This document shows positions 1 to 8,986 of a stretch of DNA of 64,000 bases, one piece after another. Source of the DNA: Chitinophagaceae bacterium (GTDB lineage: Bacteria > Bacteroidota > Bacteroidia > Chitinophagales > Chitinophagaceae); the NCBI GenBank assembly GCA_014379345.1, contig JACMLY010000105.1, forward strand, positions 124,001 to 188,000, written 5' to 3'. Position 1 is the stretch's first letter; each line of letters opens with the position of its first letter. The position numbers were made by a program, and so were the translations under genes. The notes below the pieces were generated by a model. That model saw nothing but the letters and a program-made list of their open reading frames with translations, ran no database searches and had not been told where the DNA came from.

Positions 1-290
1 AGGATTTCCAGTCTATCCAGGAAATATTTGAGATCGTTCATTCTCATGAAGTAAAAGTTTCCAACGAGATCAACGCCTTGGTTGAATTATGTATGCAGGA
101 GAAAGATTATACCACACACAATTTCCTGCAATGGTACGTTACCGAACAGATCGAGGAAGAAAGTCTTGCGCGGAATATTCTGGATAAACTCAAACTCATT
201 GGAGAAGATAAAGGCGGTATGTACCTGTTTGACCGAGACCTGGGAACCATGGCCGCCCCGGGCGCCGGTAGTGCCCACGGTAAAAAGTAA
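1..290 (+). CDS. ftnA: Ferritin, C-terminal part (5' end cut by window edge)
   Basis: An open frame enters from the left edge (first whole codon at base 3) and runs 95 residues to the TAA at 288-290. The residues form the last two helices of a bacterial non-haem ferritin: H-S-H-E-V-K-V carries the helix leading to the ferroxidase region, and FLQWYVTEQIEEE contains the glutamates of the dinuclear iron site. The tail KGGMYLFDRDLG is typical of the family. Ferritins store iron as a ferric mineral in a cytoplasmic 24-mer. The C-terminal PGAGSAHGKK extension is low complexity. The missing N-terminus prevents any statement about the promoter. Confidence 0.88.
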   Translation, partial: DFQSIQEIFEIVHSHEVKVSNEINALVELCMQEKDYTTHNFLQWYVTEQIEEESLARNILDKLKLIGEDKGGMYLFDRDLGTMAAPGAGSAHGKK

Positions 291-307
291 ACACAAAAAT
301 TCTTATT

Positions 308-415
308 CTTTGTGGCTTCCTCTTTGTACTCTGTGGTTAAATAGGTCTTCCACATATAGGCTCTAACGATGCAAGAGTCTTTTTAACCACAGAGGCGAAG
401 GAGGTACGCACAAAG
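308..415. repeat. Imperfect inverted repeat, CTTTGTG...GTGGTTAA type
   Basis: Left arm 308-340 and right arm 383-415 are inverted copies matching at about 26 of 33 positions. The best-kept parts are the ends (CTTTGTG and TGTGGTTAA). The 42-nt middle is unrelated. It lies between the ferritin stop and the smc stop, next to a conventional terminator, so it is not needed for termination. Related words occur in the repeats at 21423-21480, 26348-26468 and 53020-53062. Confidence 0.7.
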
Positions 416-440
416 GCACCCAGGAAGACATGCATAACGC

Positions 441-467
441 AAAAAAACCCGGTAAATCCGGGTTTTT
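441..467. terminator. Bidirectional intrinsic terminator between ferritin and smc
   Basis: CCCGG (448-452) pairs with CCGGG (458-462) around a 5-nt loop. The stem is extended by A5 on the left and T5 on the right, so it can end transcription from both the ferritin side (+) and the smc side (-). The two genes converge on it. Confidence 0.85.
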
Positions 468-496
468 ATTAAATAACCATATTCGTATTGACCACC

Positions 497-3400
497 TTAA
501 TTTAAATTCCTGAAATCAACGGGAACCAGTTTGCTGACTCCGGGTTCCTGCATAGTAACTCCATAGATAACATCAACCGCATTCATCGTCATTTTATTGT
601 GGGTTACAATGATAAACTGGCTGTCTTCACTGAATTTGCGGATCATATTTGTGAACTTGCCTACGTTGGCATCATCAAGAGGTGCATCAACTTCATCTAA
701 TATACAGAACGGTGCCGGCTTGATCAGGTAGATCGCAAATAACAATGCCGTTGCAGTCAGGGTTTTTTCCCCGCCACTCAATTGTGTTATCGACGAGGGC
801 CGTTTCCCTTTCGGCTTTGCAATAATTTCAATCCCGGTTTCTGCTAAATCCTCCGGATTCTCTAAAATCATATCGGCTGTATCATCCTCCGTAAACAAAG
901 CCTGGAAAACTTTCTGGAAATTCTCCCGTACTTTATTGAATGTAGTAAGAAACTGTTGATTAGCGGTTGCTTCTACTTCCTGAATTGTTTGTAAAAGGTT
1001 CTCTTTCGCCGATACAAGATCATTTTTTTGTTCAAGAATAAATTCATAGCGCTTTTTCATTTCTGTAAACGCTTCAATCGCCGTCGGATTCACTTCTCCC
1101 AGGTTTTCCAAACGCTTTTTCATCCTGTCACTTTTCTCCTGTAGTTCTTCCACAGGCGTTTCGCCGGTCCGTGACTGGTCGATAATGTCATCGAGGTTGA
1201 TCCTGAATTCAACACTTAATCTTTCCTTCATGCCTGCCAGTTGTAATTTCAGCTCATTCAGTTTGTCTTTGATCTCGCTTAACAGGTGTTCCACCTGGTC
1301 CTTGTTCTTCACCTTGTGGCGGAGCTCACTTTCTTTTTCATTCAGGGCATTGCGCAAATTATAATAAGCCTGATCTGCCTCATTTAATTTCCTTTCCTCT
1401 TCTTCTTTCTGACGCAAGAGTTCTACTAGGCCGGTTTCGGCACCGGAAAGGGTATGGCTGCTTTCTGTTATATTTTCAACCGTTTGTTTTAATTGTGAAG
1501 CATTTATATCAACCTGGAGCTTCAGGTCATTTAATTGATTGTTCTTAAAATCTGCTTCCTGCTTCAATGCATTGATCTTACTATGCTGCCGGGTGACCTG
1601 TAGATTGAATTCATTATAGCCGGCAAGAGCATCATTATAATCTGCCTCGGCTGCTTTGTATTCAATCTCGCCCGCTCTTAATTTTTCACGCAGCTCGTTG
1701 ATGATACTTACCAGTTCCATCCATTCATTTCGCGTGCCCTCAATAGAAGCCATTGTTTCTTCCAGGCTTAATTGCATTTCTTCCAACCTGTTTTGGGATG
1801 AATCTTGCACACTGTGAAGGTTTTCCATTTTATTCCGCAGTGAGAATACCAGGTTGGTAAGGCGACTGATATCTTCCTGCGCCAGCCTGATGGCATTTTC
1901 TTTCAGTTGCTCGTTATAACCAATGACTTCGTTATGCTTTTCCTGGATCTGGTTGCTTAGGTTTGAAACTATTTCCTTTTGCGTAATGATTTCTTCGCGG
2001 AGCTTCGCCAGGTTCTTTGCCCGGCCAATCTTTTTTCCTTCGAACAAACCCACACTGCCACCCGAAATTGAATATTTTCCTTTTACATATTTGCCGTGCT
2101 TTTCCAACACCACGGCACCGTTACTATTTGATAGTGCATCCTCATTTTCAGCGATATAAACATTACCCAACAATTGCTCCGCCAGCTTTCTGTACTGTTC
2201 GTCGACCTCAATTACATCCAATGCGCGGATCGTACCATCCGGTTGATGGGATGTATCGGCAGACTGTTCAGTAAATTTATCCAGCAAAAAGAAATTGGCT
2301 TTACCTTTTTTATTGTCATCCAGGAGATGAACCGCCTGTAATCCTTCCTGCAGGTTGTTGACAATATAATAATTGAGATACGGTTCTAATACATTCTCTA
2401 CAGCCGCACGAAATTCTTCTTTTACATAGATGATATCTGAAAGAATGGGTGCAGTATGATTCCAGTTTGGGTTCTGATGCAGAAATTTTACACTGTCGGG
2501 ATACCCTTCCATGGAGTCGATAAGGCTCTTTAACAGATCGTGCTCATTCTTTTTTGAATCAAGTTTTCTATTCTCCTCATTCAAATGACTGCGCAATTGC
2601 TCAAGTTTGCTTTGCGTTTGCAATATTTGTTCCCGGGTGCGATCGTGGTGTTCCTGCAATTGCTGCAGATCGGTGTTTCTTTTTTGAAGTTCTTCTTCCT
2701 TATTAAATCGTTCTTCCTCCACCTGTTTTAGCTGACTGCTGCGAATTTCTCTTTCTTCCTCTATCTGCTGAATGCCTCTTTGCATGTTCTGTATAGAAGT
2801 GTCAGCCACTGCTACTTTTTTCTCTGCTTCAAACTGTTTGCGCTGAATAGCCAGGTTTTCACTACGCAACCCATCTATGCGAAATCTTTTTTCATCAAAA
2901 ATGGTTCGTTTATTTTCAACATCTTCTTTGTGCGATTCTAATTGCTGTTCAAGTGTTTCCAACTTACCCTGCTCTTCCGTGATCTGCTGCTGAGTGAAGA
3001 CAATACTGTCTTCCAGACCATTTAGCTGACCCTCACTTTTTGTGAGAAATTCCTGAAGGCTATGCTCCTTCTCTTTCAGAAAATTCAACCGCTGGGAAGC
3101 CAGATTCCTGTCATTTTCTTTTGTACGGAGCGTTTGCAGCAGATCATTGAATTCGTGCTGCATTGACTGCAAAGCTTTTTCCTTTTCAATAAATCCTACT
3201 TTTTCCTGCTCAATGGCCGCCTCTTCCTGTGCAATCTCAGCTTCAATTTTAATCCTCCTGTCTGTTTCAAGTTCAGATTGTTCGTTCAGGTCGCGATAAG
3301 TTACATTAAAGCCTTCTAATGCGGCTTTTGCCAGTTCTATACTTAGCTCCCTGTATTCTTTTTTGATCTCGAAATATTTCTCTGCTTTTTTTGCCTGGCT

Positions 3401-4018
3401 TTCCAGACTTTTCAACTGATTATTTATTTCAAACAGAAGATCTTCAATACGGGCAAGGTCCTGTTCGGTGGCATCAAGCTTATTTTTAGCTTCCTTTTTC
3501 CTTGTTTTGTAGATAGTGATCCCTGCAGCCTGCTCTAACATACGCCGGCGGCTGTTTTCTTTATCCTTAATGATCTCATCCACCATCCCCAATTCTATAA
3601 TGGCATAGGAGTCTGTGCTAATACCCGTATCCATGAAAAGATTTTGTATATCCTTAAGCCTGCAGTTAACGTCGTTAAGACGATATTCGCTTTCACCACT
3701 CTTATAAAACTTACGGGTGATTGTTACAGTATTGAATTCAGTAGGTAGTAAATTTCGCGTATTTTCAAAAGTCAGACTCACTTCAGCAAGCCCTGAGGCA
3801 GACCGCGTTTTTGATCCGTTGAACACAAGGCTCTCGAGGTTTTCACTCCGGAGATGACTGATCTTTTGTTCTCCGATTACCCAACGGATACTGTCGATGA
3901 TATTGCTCTTTCCGCATCCATTCGGGCCTATGACCCCGGTGATCCCTTCATCAAAATGAAGCACGGTCTTATCTGCAAAACTCTTGAACCCTTTTATTTC
4001 TAAGCTCTTTAAACGCAC
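497..4018 (-). CDS. smc: Chromosome segregation ATPase SMC
   Basis: The 1173-residue protein has the full SMC plan and the usual length. The N-terminal ATPase half contains the Walker A motif GPNGCGKSNIIDS near residue 32. A long coiled coil (about 170-500) leads to a hinge domain (about 510-670, beginning around MEGYPDSVKF). A second coiled coil follows, then the C-terminal half with the signature LSGGEKTLTATAL and Walker B CILDEVDAPLDDANV. SMC dimers with ScpA/ScpB organise and separate the chromosome. The kleisin genes are not in this window. A TAnnTTTG promoter box lies 27 nt upstream, so the gene is probably transcribed on its own. It ends at a shared bidirectional terminator. Confidence 0.97.
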   Translation of the reverse strand: MRLKSLEIKGFKSFADKTVLHFDEGITGVIGPNGCGKSNIIDSIRWVIGEQKISHLRSENLESLVFNGSKTRSASGLAEVSLTFENTRNLLPTEFNTVTITRKFYKSGESEYRLNDVNCRLKDIQNLFMDTGISTDSYAIIELGMVDEIIKDKENSRRRMLEQAAGITIYKTRKKEAKNKLDATEQDLARIEDLLFEINNQLKSLESQAKKAEKYFEIKKEYRELSIELAKAALEGFNVTYRDLNEQSELETDRRIKIEAEIAQEEAAIEQEKVGFIEKEKALQSMQHEFNDLLQTLRTKENDRNLASQRLNFLKEKEHSLQEFLTKSEGQLNGLEDSIVFTQQQITEEQGKLETLEQQLESHKEDVENKRTIFDEKRFRIDGLRSENLAIQRKQFEAEKKVAVADTSIQNMQRGIQQIEEEREIRSSQLKQVEEERFNKEEELQKRNTDLQQLQEHHDRTREQILQTQSKLEQLRSHLNEENRKLDSKKNEHDLLKSLIDSMEGYPDSVKFLHQNPNWNHTAPILSDIIYVKEEFRAAVENVLEPYLNYYIVNNLQEGLQAVHLLDDNKKGKANFFLLDKFTEQSADTSHQPDGTIRALDVIEVDEQYRKLAEQLLGNVYIAENEDALSNSNGAVVLEKHGKYVKGKYSISGGSVGLFEGKKIGRAKNLAKLREEIITQKEIVSNLSNQIQEKHNEVIGYNEQLKENAIRLAQEDISRLTNLVFSLRNKMENLHSVQDSSQNRLEEMQLSLEETMASIEGTRNEWMELVSIINELREKLRAGEIEYKAAEADYNDALAGYNEFNLQVTRQHSKINALKQEADFKNNQLNDLKLQVDINASQLKQTVENITESSHTLSGAETGLVELLRQKEEEERKLNEADQAYYNLRNALNEKESELRHKVKNKDQVEHLLSEIKDKLNELKLQLAGMKERLSVEFRINLDDIIDQSRTGETPVEELQEKSDRMKKRLENLGEVNPTAIEAFTEMKKRYEFILEQKNDLVSAKENLLQTIQEVEATANQQFLTTFNKVRENFQKVFQALFTEDDTADMILENPEDLAETGIEIIAKPKGKRPSSITQLSGGEKTLTATALLFAIYLIKPAPFCILDEVDAPLDDANVGKFTNMIRKFSEDSQFIIVTHNKMTMNAVDVIYGVTMQEPGVSKLVPVDFRNLN

Positions 4019-4044
4019 GTTTCAATTTTTTTTTAACCTAGTGG

Positions 4045-4052
4045 CAAATATA
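4045..4052 (-). promoter_or_regulatory. Promoter -7 box for smc
   Basis: On the minus strand the sequence reads TATATTTG, an exact match to the Bacteroidota -7 consensus TAnnTTTG, 27 nt before the smc ATG. I found no convincing TTG at the -33 position. Confidence 0.55.
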
Positions 4053-4164
4053 GAAGAATCGCTATACAAAATACGGTGGGCAATATTGCGGGAGTTCTTA
4101 ATTGTACACGTTTTATACACAAACATCTTACCGCAAAAAACTTGTACAGCTGTTGGGGAAAAGA

Positions 4165-4268
4165 AAGTACGAAATACGAGGTACGAAATACGAAGTACGA
4201 AGTACGAATTAGGAAATTAGATCTTACATGACACTTCGTACTTCAAACTTCGTACTTCGTACTTACTT
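4165..4268. repeat. Inverted array of GTACGAA-type 7-mers
   Basis: The left arm (4165-4208) is a run of variants of GTACGAA/ATACGAA. The right arm (4233-4268) is the inverted form (TTCGTAC/TTCAAAC). The 24-nt centre is unrelated. The right arm contains the stop codon (4263-4265) of the hexosaminidase gene on the minus strand. The element lies upstream of smc and downstream of the hexosaminidase. The same word is used again at 26279-26547. Confidence 0.85.
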
Positions 4269-6170
4269 AGCTCTTTTCTTCAATTCAGCCACGGGTAAGT
4301 CGATCTGTCTGCCAATAGGTTTGCCATCGCGATAGGTAACAACTTTCAACGTAGATGCTTCTTTGGGAAATAATAAAGGGGTTGCATATTTAGGATAGAA
4401 ATTATCCGGGTGAGAATTATCAAAACTATAATGAATATCCAATCCTTCCGCTTCACTTGACAGATCAATCCGTAACCCATCCCTGCCATCCTTCTTAACA
4501 GTAATGATCGGATCAAACATAGCCCTTGCATATTTGATTTGCCGAAGATCCATTCTTTCAAAATTGGCTTCTACCCTTTTAGAAAAATCAATCCAGTTCT
4601 TTTTTTCTTTGGGCGACCAAAAAGTTTCAGCAAGTGCCAAACCCCGGGGCCAAACCATATATTGCAAATGCCTTGTATTATAAACCTGTTCAGTCCATAG
4701 ATTTCCCTGACCGCCTTTAATGAATTTGGGATCAACCCCATCAGGAACGGGTTCAAAAGAATAAGCCGTTTTTAACCGAAGCGATGCATACACCGGTGGT
4801 TCGATGATGGGATCACTTTGCATATAATCGAGGTAGGTGAAGGTAGTAGGACTCATAACGACTTCATGCCCCATTTTTGCTGCTTCAATGCCCCCTTTCA
4901 TTCCCCTCCAGCTCATAACAGCTGCATTGGGAGCCAATCCACCTTCGAGAATTTCATCCCAGCCGATCATTTTTTTGCCTTTGGACTGAATAATTTTTTC
5001 TACTCTCTTTACAAAATAGCTTTGCACCTCATGCATATCCTTTAACTTCTCCCGTTTCATGAGTGCCAGTATCTGCGGATTTTTTTCCCAGAAATTTTTC
5101 GCACATTCGTCTCCACCCATATGAATATATTCAAATGGAAAAAGTTCTGCTACCTCCGTAAATACCTTATCGAGAAAAGTATATACTTTTTCATTGGCCG
5201 GGCATAGAGTATTGTCAATGAGTGCGGTGAAGCCTTTGCTATGCCAATCCATTATTTTTTCACCTGAACGGACACGATACTTTTCAACGCCCGGTGTACA
5301 GGATAATTCGGGGTAGGAAGCAATTGCTGCCAGGCTGTGCCCCGGAACATCTATTTCGGGCAGGATGTTTACGAATCTGTCTTTTGCATATTGAATCAAT
5401 TCTTTCATATCCTCGTGGGTATAAAATCCTCCATAATCCCGAGGTTCATTGGCGGCGGGAGCAGGAAAATTACCAAATGTTCCAACTTTACGAACATTCC
5501 ATGCTCCTACTTCAGTAAGTTTTGGCAAACTTTTGATCTGAATACGCCATCCTTCATCGTTCGCCAAAGTCAAATGCAATAAATTCATTTTATATTTTAC
5601 CATTTCGTCGATGAAATCTTTCACATCCTGTTTGGTGAAAAAATGCCTGGATACATCAAACATGAGCCCCCGCCATCCGAAACGCGGAAAATCCGTGATA
5701 CGGGCTGCAGGCATCGACCAGTTTATGTTTTGAACAACTGTTTTGCTCTCTATTTCTTTTGGTAATAATTGCAGCAGTGTCTGAGCTCCGTAAAATAATC
5801 CTGCAGCTGTATTTGCCTGCACGGTAACTGCTGAAGGTGAAACGTCAATTGAATAGCCTTCTTTACCCAGCACAGCATCAGGCGTTTTATTAAGAGAAAA
5901 AGAAATAACGGATGAAAGATCATTCTTTGAGGTTTGAACTGCTACAGTATACCCGGTAGCCTTCCGAATTGCTTCAGAGAAAAAACCGACCGTTTTCAGT
6001 ACCTCAGCATTGTTCTCAGCAACAATGCCTGTTGAAGCACTCAGTTGAAATTGCCCGCTTTTCTTTTCTACAGATACAGGTTGTGGAATCAGCAAAATCT
6101 CGTTTCCAGACTGGCTGAATACTGGTCCAATAAACAGTAAAAACAAGGCGATCAAATAGAAAGTTTTCAT
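4263..6170 (-). CDS. Exported beta-N-acetylhexosaminidase, GH20
   Basis: The 635-residue protein begins with a signal peptide (MKTFYLIALFLLFIGPVFSQ). A GH20b-type N-terminal domain (about 25-155) is followed by the TIM barrel, entered at RFGWRGLMFDVSRHF. The catalytic Asp-Glu pair is in YIHMGGDECAKNF (about D354-E355). A C-terminal beta domain holds the LDIHYSFDNSHPDNFYP segment often seen in this family. The enzyme removes terminal GlcNAc or GalNAc residues from chitin oligomers, glycoproteins or wall fragments, probably in the periplasm or at the outer membrane. There is no sugar-uptake system beside it, so the natural substrate is unclear. Confidence 0.94.
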   Translation of the reverse strand: MKTFYLIALFLLFIGPVFSQSGNEILLIPQPVSVEKKSGQFQLSASTGIVAENNAEVLKTVGFFSEAIRKATGYTVAVQTSKNDLSSVISFSLNKTPDAVLGKEGYSIDVSPSAVTVQANTAAGLFYGAQTLLQLLPKEIESKTVVQNINWSMPAARITDFPRFGWRGLMFDVSRHFFTKQDVKDFIDEMVKYKMNLLHLTLANDEGWRIQIKSLPKLTEVGAWNVRKVGTFGNFPAPAANEPRDYGGFYTHEDMKELIQYAKDRFVNILPEIDVPGHSLAAIASYPELSCTPGVEKYRVRSGEKIMDWHSKGFTALIDNTLCPANEKVYTFLDKVFTEVAELFPFEYIHMGGDECAKNFWEKNPQILALMKREKLKDMHEVQSYFVKRVEKIIQSKGKKMIGWDEILEGGLAPNAAVMSWRGMKGGIEAAKMGHEVVMSPTTFTYLDYMQSDPIIEPPVYASLRLKTAYSFEPVPDGVDPKFIKGGQGNLWTEQVYNTRHLQYMVWPRGLALAETFWSPKEKKNWIDFSKRVEANFERMDLRQIKYARAMFDPIITVKKDGRDGLRIDLSSEAEGLDIHYSFDNSHPDNFYPKYATPLLFPKEASTLKVVTYRDGKPIGRQIDLPVAELKKRAK

Positions 6171-6322
6171 ATTTCAGCAATTTTTCGGGAGTTTAATAAA
6201 GGTTTTAAAATTAGGTATTTCTTATTTAGCACCGTTTTGAAGAAGATATTTTGTTCGCTGGGGTTGTACTACCGGGAATTCCTTCAGCAGAATTCCAGTA
6301 CCTTTCACAAAATATTTTCGGC

Positions 6323-7150
6323 ATGAAACGTATAATTGTTCCTACTGATTTTTCTGATACTGCAAAGAATGCCGCCAGGTATGCAGTTCAATTGGCTGCT
6401 TCAATACCCAATGCTTCTATCATCTTATATAATGTAACAGATAAAATTGCCGTAGGATCGGACGGTTCTCCGTTAACGGAAGATAAAAATGATCGCTTTA
6501 TTATTTTGCAGGCTGCTTTGTCTAACTTGAGAACAGACCTCAGTGAATTGTCAACTGCCCCTGTAGAATTGGTAGTGGAAGAAGGCAGCTCGTTAACGGA
6601 CAACCTGGAGCGCTATGTTCGTCACCATGGCATAGACCTTATTGTGATGGGTATTACAGGCGCTACCAGGCTTGAACAGATATTCATGGGAAGCAATGCC
6701 CTGAATGTCGTTAATCTGGGAGTGTGCCCGGTGATCATTGTGCCGCCCGATGCCACATACAAGCCCGTCAATAGAGTATTATTTGCATGCGATTTCAAGG
6801 ATGTGGCCGGCTCCATTCCATTGGCACCTATAAAATCCGTTTTAAACAGTTTTAAACCCACTCTACTGGTTGTGAATGTTGATACCGATCACTACGTAGA
6901 GCTTACCGAAGAATTTAAGGCCCAAAGAGCATTATTAGAAAATATGTTACAGGAATTCAGCCCTGAGTTTTATTTCATTCGCATGTATGATTTCCAGGAT
7001 TCAATAAGTTCTTTTGCCGCCGATAGGGGTGTAGACCTTATATTAACGGTGCCTAAAAAACATTATTTTTTGACAGGACTGTTCAAAACAAGTCACACCA
7101 AAAAACTAGCCTACCATAGTCATGTTCCTATTTTAGCGGTGCATGAGTAA
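6323..7150 (+). CDS. Universal stress protein, tandem UspA domains
   Basis: From the ATG at 6323 the protein has 275 residues and starts MKRIIVPTDFSDTAKNAARYA, the classic first strand and helix of UspA. The longer frame from 6251 adds 24 residues with no family similarity, so I reject that start. Domain 1 (1-145) ends with the nucleotide-binding pattern GITGATRLEQIFMGS (G-2x-G-9x-GS). Domain 2 (150-275) keeps the fold but lacks that pattern (TVPKKHYFLTGLFKTSH). USPs are cytoplasmic stress-responsive proteins of mostly unknown biochemical action. Another UspA domain occurs fused to the NRAMP transporter at 31290. Confidence 0.9.
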   Translation: MKRIIVPTDFSDTAKNAARYAVQLAASIPNASIILYNVTDKIAVGSDGSPLTEDKNDRFIILQAALSNLRTDLSELSTAPVELVVEEGSSLTDNLERYVRHHGIDLIVMGITGATRLEQIFMGSNALNVVNLGVCPVIIVPPDATYKPVNRVLFACDFKDVAGSIPLAPIKSVLNSFKPTLLVVNVDTDHYVELTEEFKAQRALLENMLQEFSPEFYFIRMYDFQDSISSFAADRGVDLILTVPKKHYFLTGLFKTSHTKKLAYHSHVPILAVHE

Positions 7151-7553
7151 TTTGTTTCGGGCAATAATATAATTTGATTTTCCTATTCTTATCAGTATAA
7201 ACACGTATGACTTTACGCGTATATAAAATACGGAAATAGTGATGTATTTTTTGCGCTGATTCGTTGTATTTATAAGGCATAAGACAAAATTAATTTTACA
7301 CTCACACGCTGGTAAGAGTTTTTCTATATATTGATTTCTTAATTCAAACGTGTTGATTTTATTACTTCGATAGGCAGGTAATTTGCATTATCGATATCCA
7401 TATCTGAAAATCCCTTCACATTTTTTCTTTCCAATATCCCGTGCAAGTTTTCTGAATTGCACATCATCACCGGCATATCTATACCTATGTTAACAACAAC
7501 TGTCCTACCCGGGCCAAGTAAATTGTTATCATCACATACCAAAACTTTCAGTT
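7151..7553. other. 403-bp gap with no convincing gene
   Basis: The stretch between the stress protein and the oxoamine synthase is AT-rich. I see no RNA gene, hairpin terminator or word-type repeat. Its right half holds a minus-strand open frame described separately (7339-7551). A promoter for the downstream gene should lie here, but no exact TAnnTTTG box is near its start. Confidence 0.5.
7339..7551 (-). pseudogene. Possible remnant of a response-regulator receiver domain
   Basis: A minus-strand frame preceded by a stop reads LKVLVCDDNNLLG, resembling strand 1 and the acidic pocket of a receiver domain. It then jumps to IDMPVMMCNSEN, resembling strand 4, and ends YLPIEVIKS. The middle of a receiver, including the phospho-acceptor strand, is absent. 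There is no ATG; only CTG or TTG codons could start it. Either it is a deletion derivative of a response regulator or the similarity is chance. No two-component partner is adjacent. Confidence 0.25.
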
Positions 7554-8888
7554 ATGCCAAACTCCCCGACTCTATTTCAGCGTTTACCTGTTGTTACTGC
7601 GCAAAACACGACCATCGATCAATTGAGCCTGAAGCCAGTTGATCCTTTTCATGGGTATTTCAAACCAAATCATGCAGCTCCGGAACTTGACTCCATCATC
7701 CAATCCAGGTCTGCTTTTCGTTGGTTCAGAAATATTCAACAGATGATTTCAAAGGGAGAATATTCCTTTCAACAAACAATGTCGGGAAAATCAGGCCCTG
7801 AGGTCTTTTCGAATAACCGGACAATGTTTATGCTCTCTTCTTATGATTACCTGGGATTGGTTGGTCATCCTTATATTGAAGCTGCTACCATCAATGCCAT
7901 CAAAAATTTCGGAACCGGTACAGGTGGCGCACGGATGCTCGCCGGTACCAATCAATTGCATCGGCAGCTTGAAAAAAAGATCGCTACATTCAAAGGCAAA
8001 CCCGCAGCACTTGCCTGTTCATCGGGCTATATGGCAAACCTGGCCGTTATTTCCTGCATTGTACAAAAGAAAGACAGGGTGATTATCGACGAGCTGACGC
8101 ATAGAAGTCTTATCGATGCATTGTACATGGCCCAGGTGCCTTTCCAGAAATTCAAGCACAACAACGCAGAGCATCTGAAAAGCTTTTTGGAAAAGCCCAC
8201 TGATGCTGAAAAAACTTTTATTATTATTGAAGGCATCTATTCAATGGAAGGTGATATCTGTGTGCTGCCTGAAATTGTTGCATTAAAAAAAGCGTATAAT
8301 GCTTATATCATCCTTGATGAGAGTCATTCTTTTGGACTATTAGGAAAATCCGGAAAAGGGGTAGATGAACACTTTGGTATTTCTCCCGACGATATTGATA
8401 TTTATACCAGTGCCTTATCGAAAAGTATTCCATCGGGTGGCGGATTTATTGCTGCTTCAGAACAAGCAATCATTTACCTGCAACATGCAGCTTCCGCTTT
8501 TGTTTTTTCCAGCGCAATGTCGCCAATGAATACCGCAGCCGCACTGGCGGGCGTTGAAATCTTAGAAAAAGAAGGACCTGAGAGAATCAGAAAATTGTTT
8601 GAAAATGCGGATTACCTTAGAAGGAACCTGAAAAGACTTGGTTATAATGTTGGCGTATCGGAATCAGCCATTATTCCTGTTATTATTGGTCATACTGAAA
8701 GAACTCTTCAGCTTTCTGCTAAATTATATGAGCTGGGCTTTTTAGCCAATCCCGTTATATTCCCTGCAATACCTCCCGGTGGCGACAGGCTCCGGTTATG
8801 TGTAACTGCAGCACAATCGAAATATATGCTGGATGAAGTGATCTATGCATTCAGCCTTTGTACAGAAATCGCTTTATCGAAGGATTGA
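7554..8888 (+). CDS. PLP-dependent alpha-oxoamine synthase (KBL/BioF/SPT family)
   Basis: The 444 residues include an N-terminal extension of about 90, then the fold-type I core: SYDYLGLVGHP, GTGTGGARMLAGTNQLHRQLE, the aspartate in YIILDESHSFGLLG and the PLP lysine in TSALSKSIPSGGGF (about K290). The family condenses an amino acid with an acyl-CoA, giving 8-amino-7-oxononanoate, 2-amino-3-oxobutyrate, 5-aminolevulinate or 3-ketosphinganine. No biotin or threonine-degradation genes adjoin it. Sphingolipid or other lipid synthesis is possible for this phylum, but the substrate is an inference. A strong terminator follows. Confidence 0.85.
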   Translation: MPNSPTLFQRLPVVTAQNTTIDQLSLKPVDPFHGYFKPNHAAPELDSIIQSRSAFRWFRNIQQMISKGEYSFQQTMSGKSGPEVFSNNRTMFMLSSYDYLGLVGHPYIEAATINAIKNFGTGTGGARMLAGTNQLHRQLEKKIATFKGKPAALACSSGYMANLAVISCIVQKKDRVIIDELTHRSLIDALYMAQVPFQKFKHNNAEHLKSFLEKPTDAEKTFIIIEGIYSMEGDICVLPEIVALKKAYNAYIILDESHSFGLLGKSGKGVDEHFGISPDDIDIYTSALSKSIPSGGGFIAASEQAIIYLQHAASAFVFSSAMSPMNTAAALAGVEILEKEGPERIRKLFENADYLRRNLKRLGYNVGVSESAIIPVIIGHTERTLQLSAKLYELGFLANPVIFPAIPPGGDRLRLCVTAAQSKYMLDEVIYAFSLCTEIALSKD

Positions 8889-8914
8889 TCTAATCATTCT
8901 ATGATGAACACAAG

Positions 8915-8943
8915 GAGCATTCATGAGGAATGCTCTTTTTTTA
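8915..8943 (+). terminator. Intrinsic terminator after the oxoamine synthase gene
   Basis: GAGCATTC (8915-8922) and GAATGCTC (8928-8935) form a perfect 8-bp stem with a 5-nt loop and are followed by T7. The ATG at 8930 lies inside this hairpin, which argues against it as the start of corA. Confidence 0.9.
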
Positions 8944-8971
8944 TGCACTCCTGCATTTGGGCTTACTGCCC

Positions 8972-8979
8972 TATATTTG
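8972..8979 (+). promoter_or_regulatory. Promoter -7 box for corA
   Basis: TATATTTG matches TAnnTTTG exactly and lies only 7 nt before the corA ATG at 8987, so the transcript would have a leader of a few bases at most. It also lies downstream of the terminator at 8915-8943, as expected for an independent promoter. Confidence 0.55.
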
Positions 8980-8986
8980 TCTGGTT

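Noticed and set aside
7457..7642. 61-codon plus-strand frame before the oxoamine synthase
   Set aside because: It overlaps the start of the well-supported gene at 7554 in another frame and resembles nothing known.
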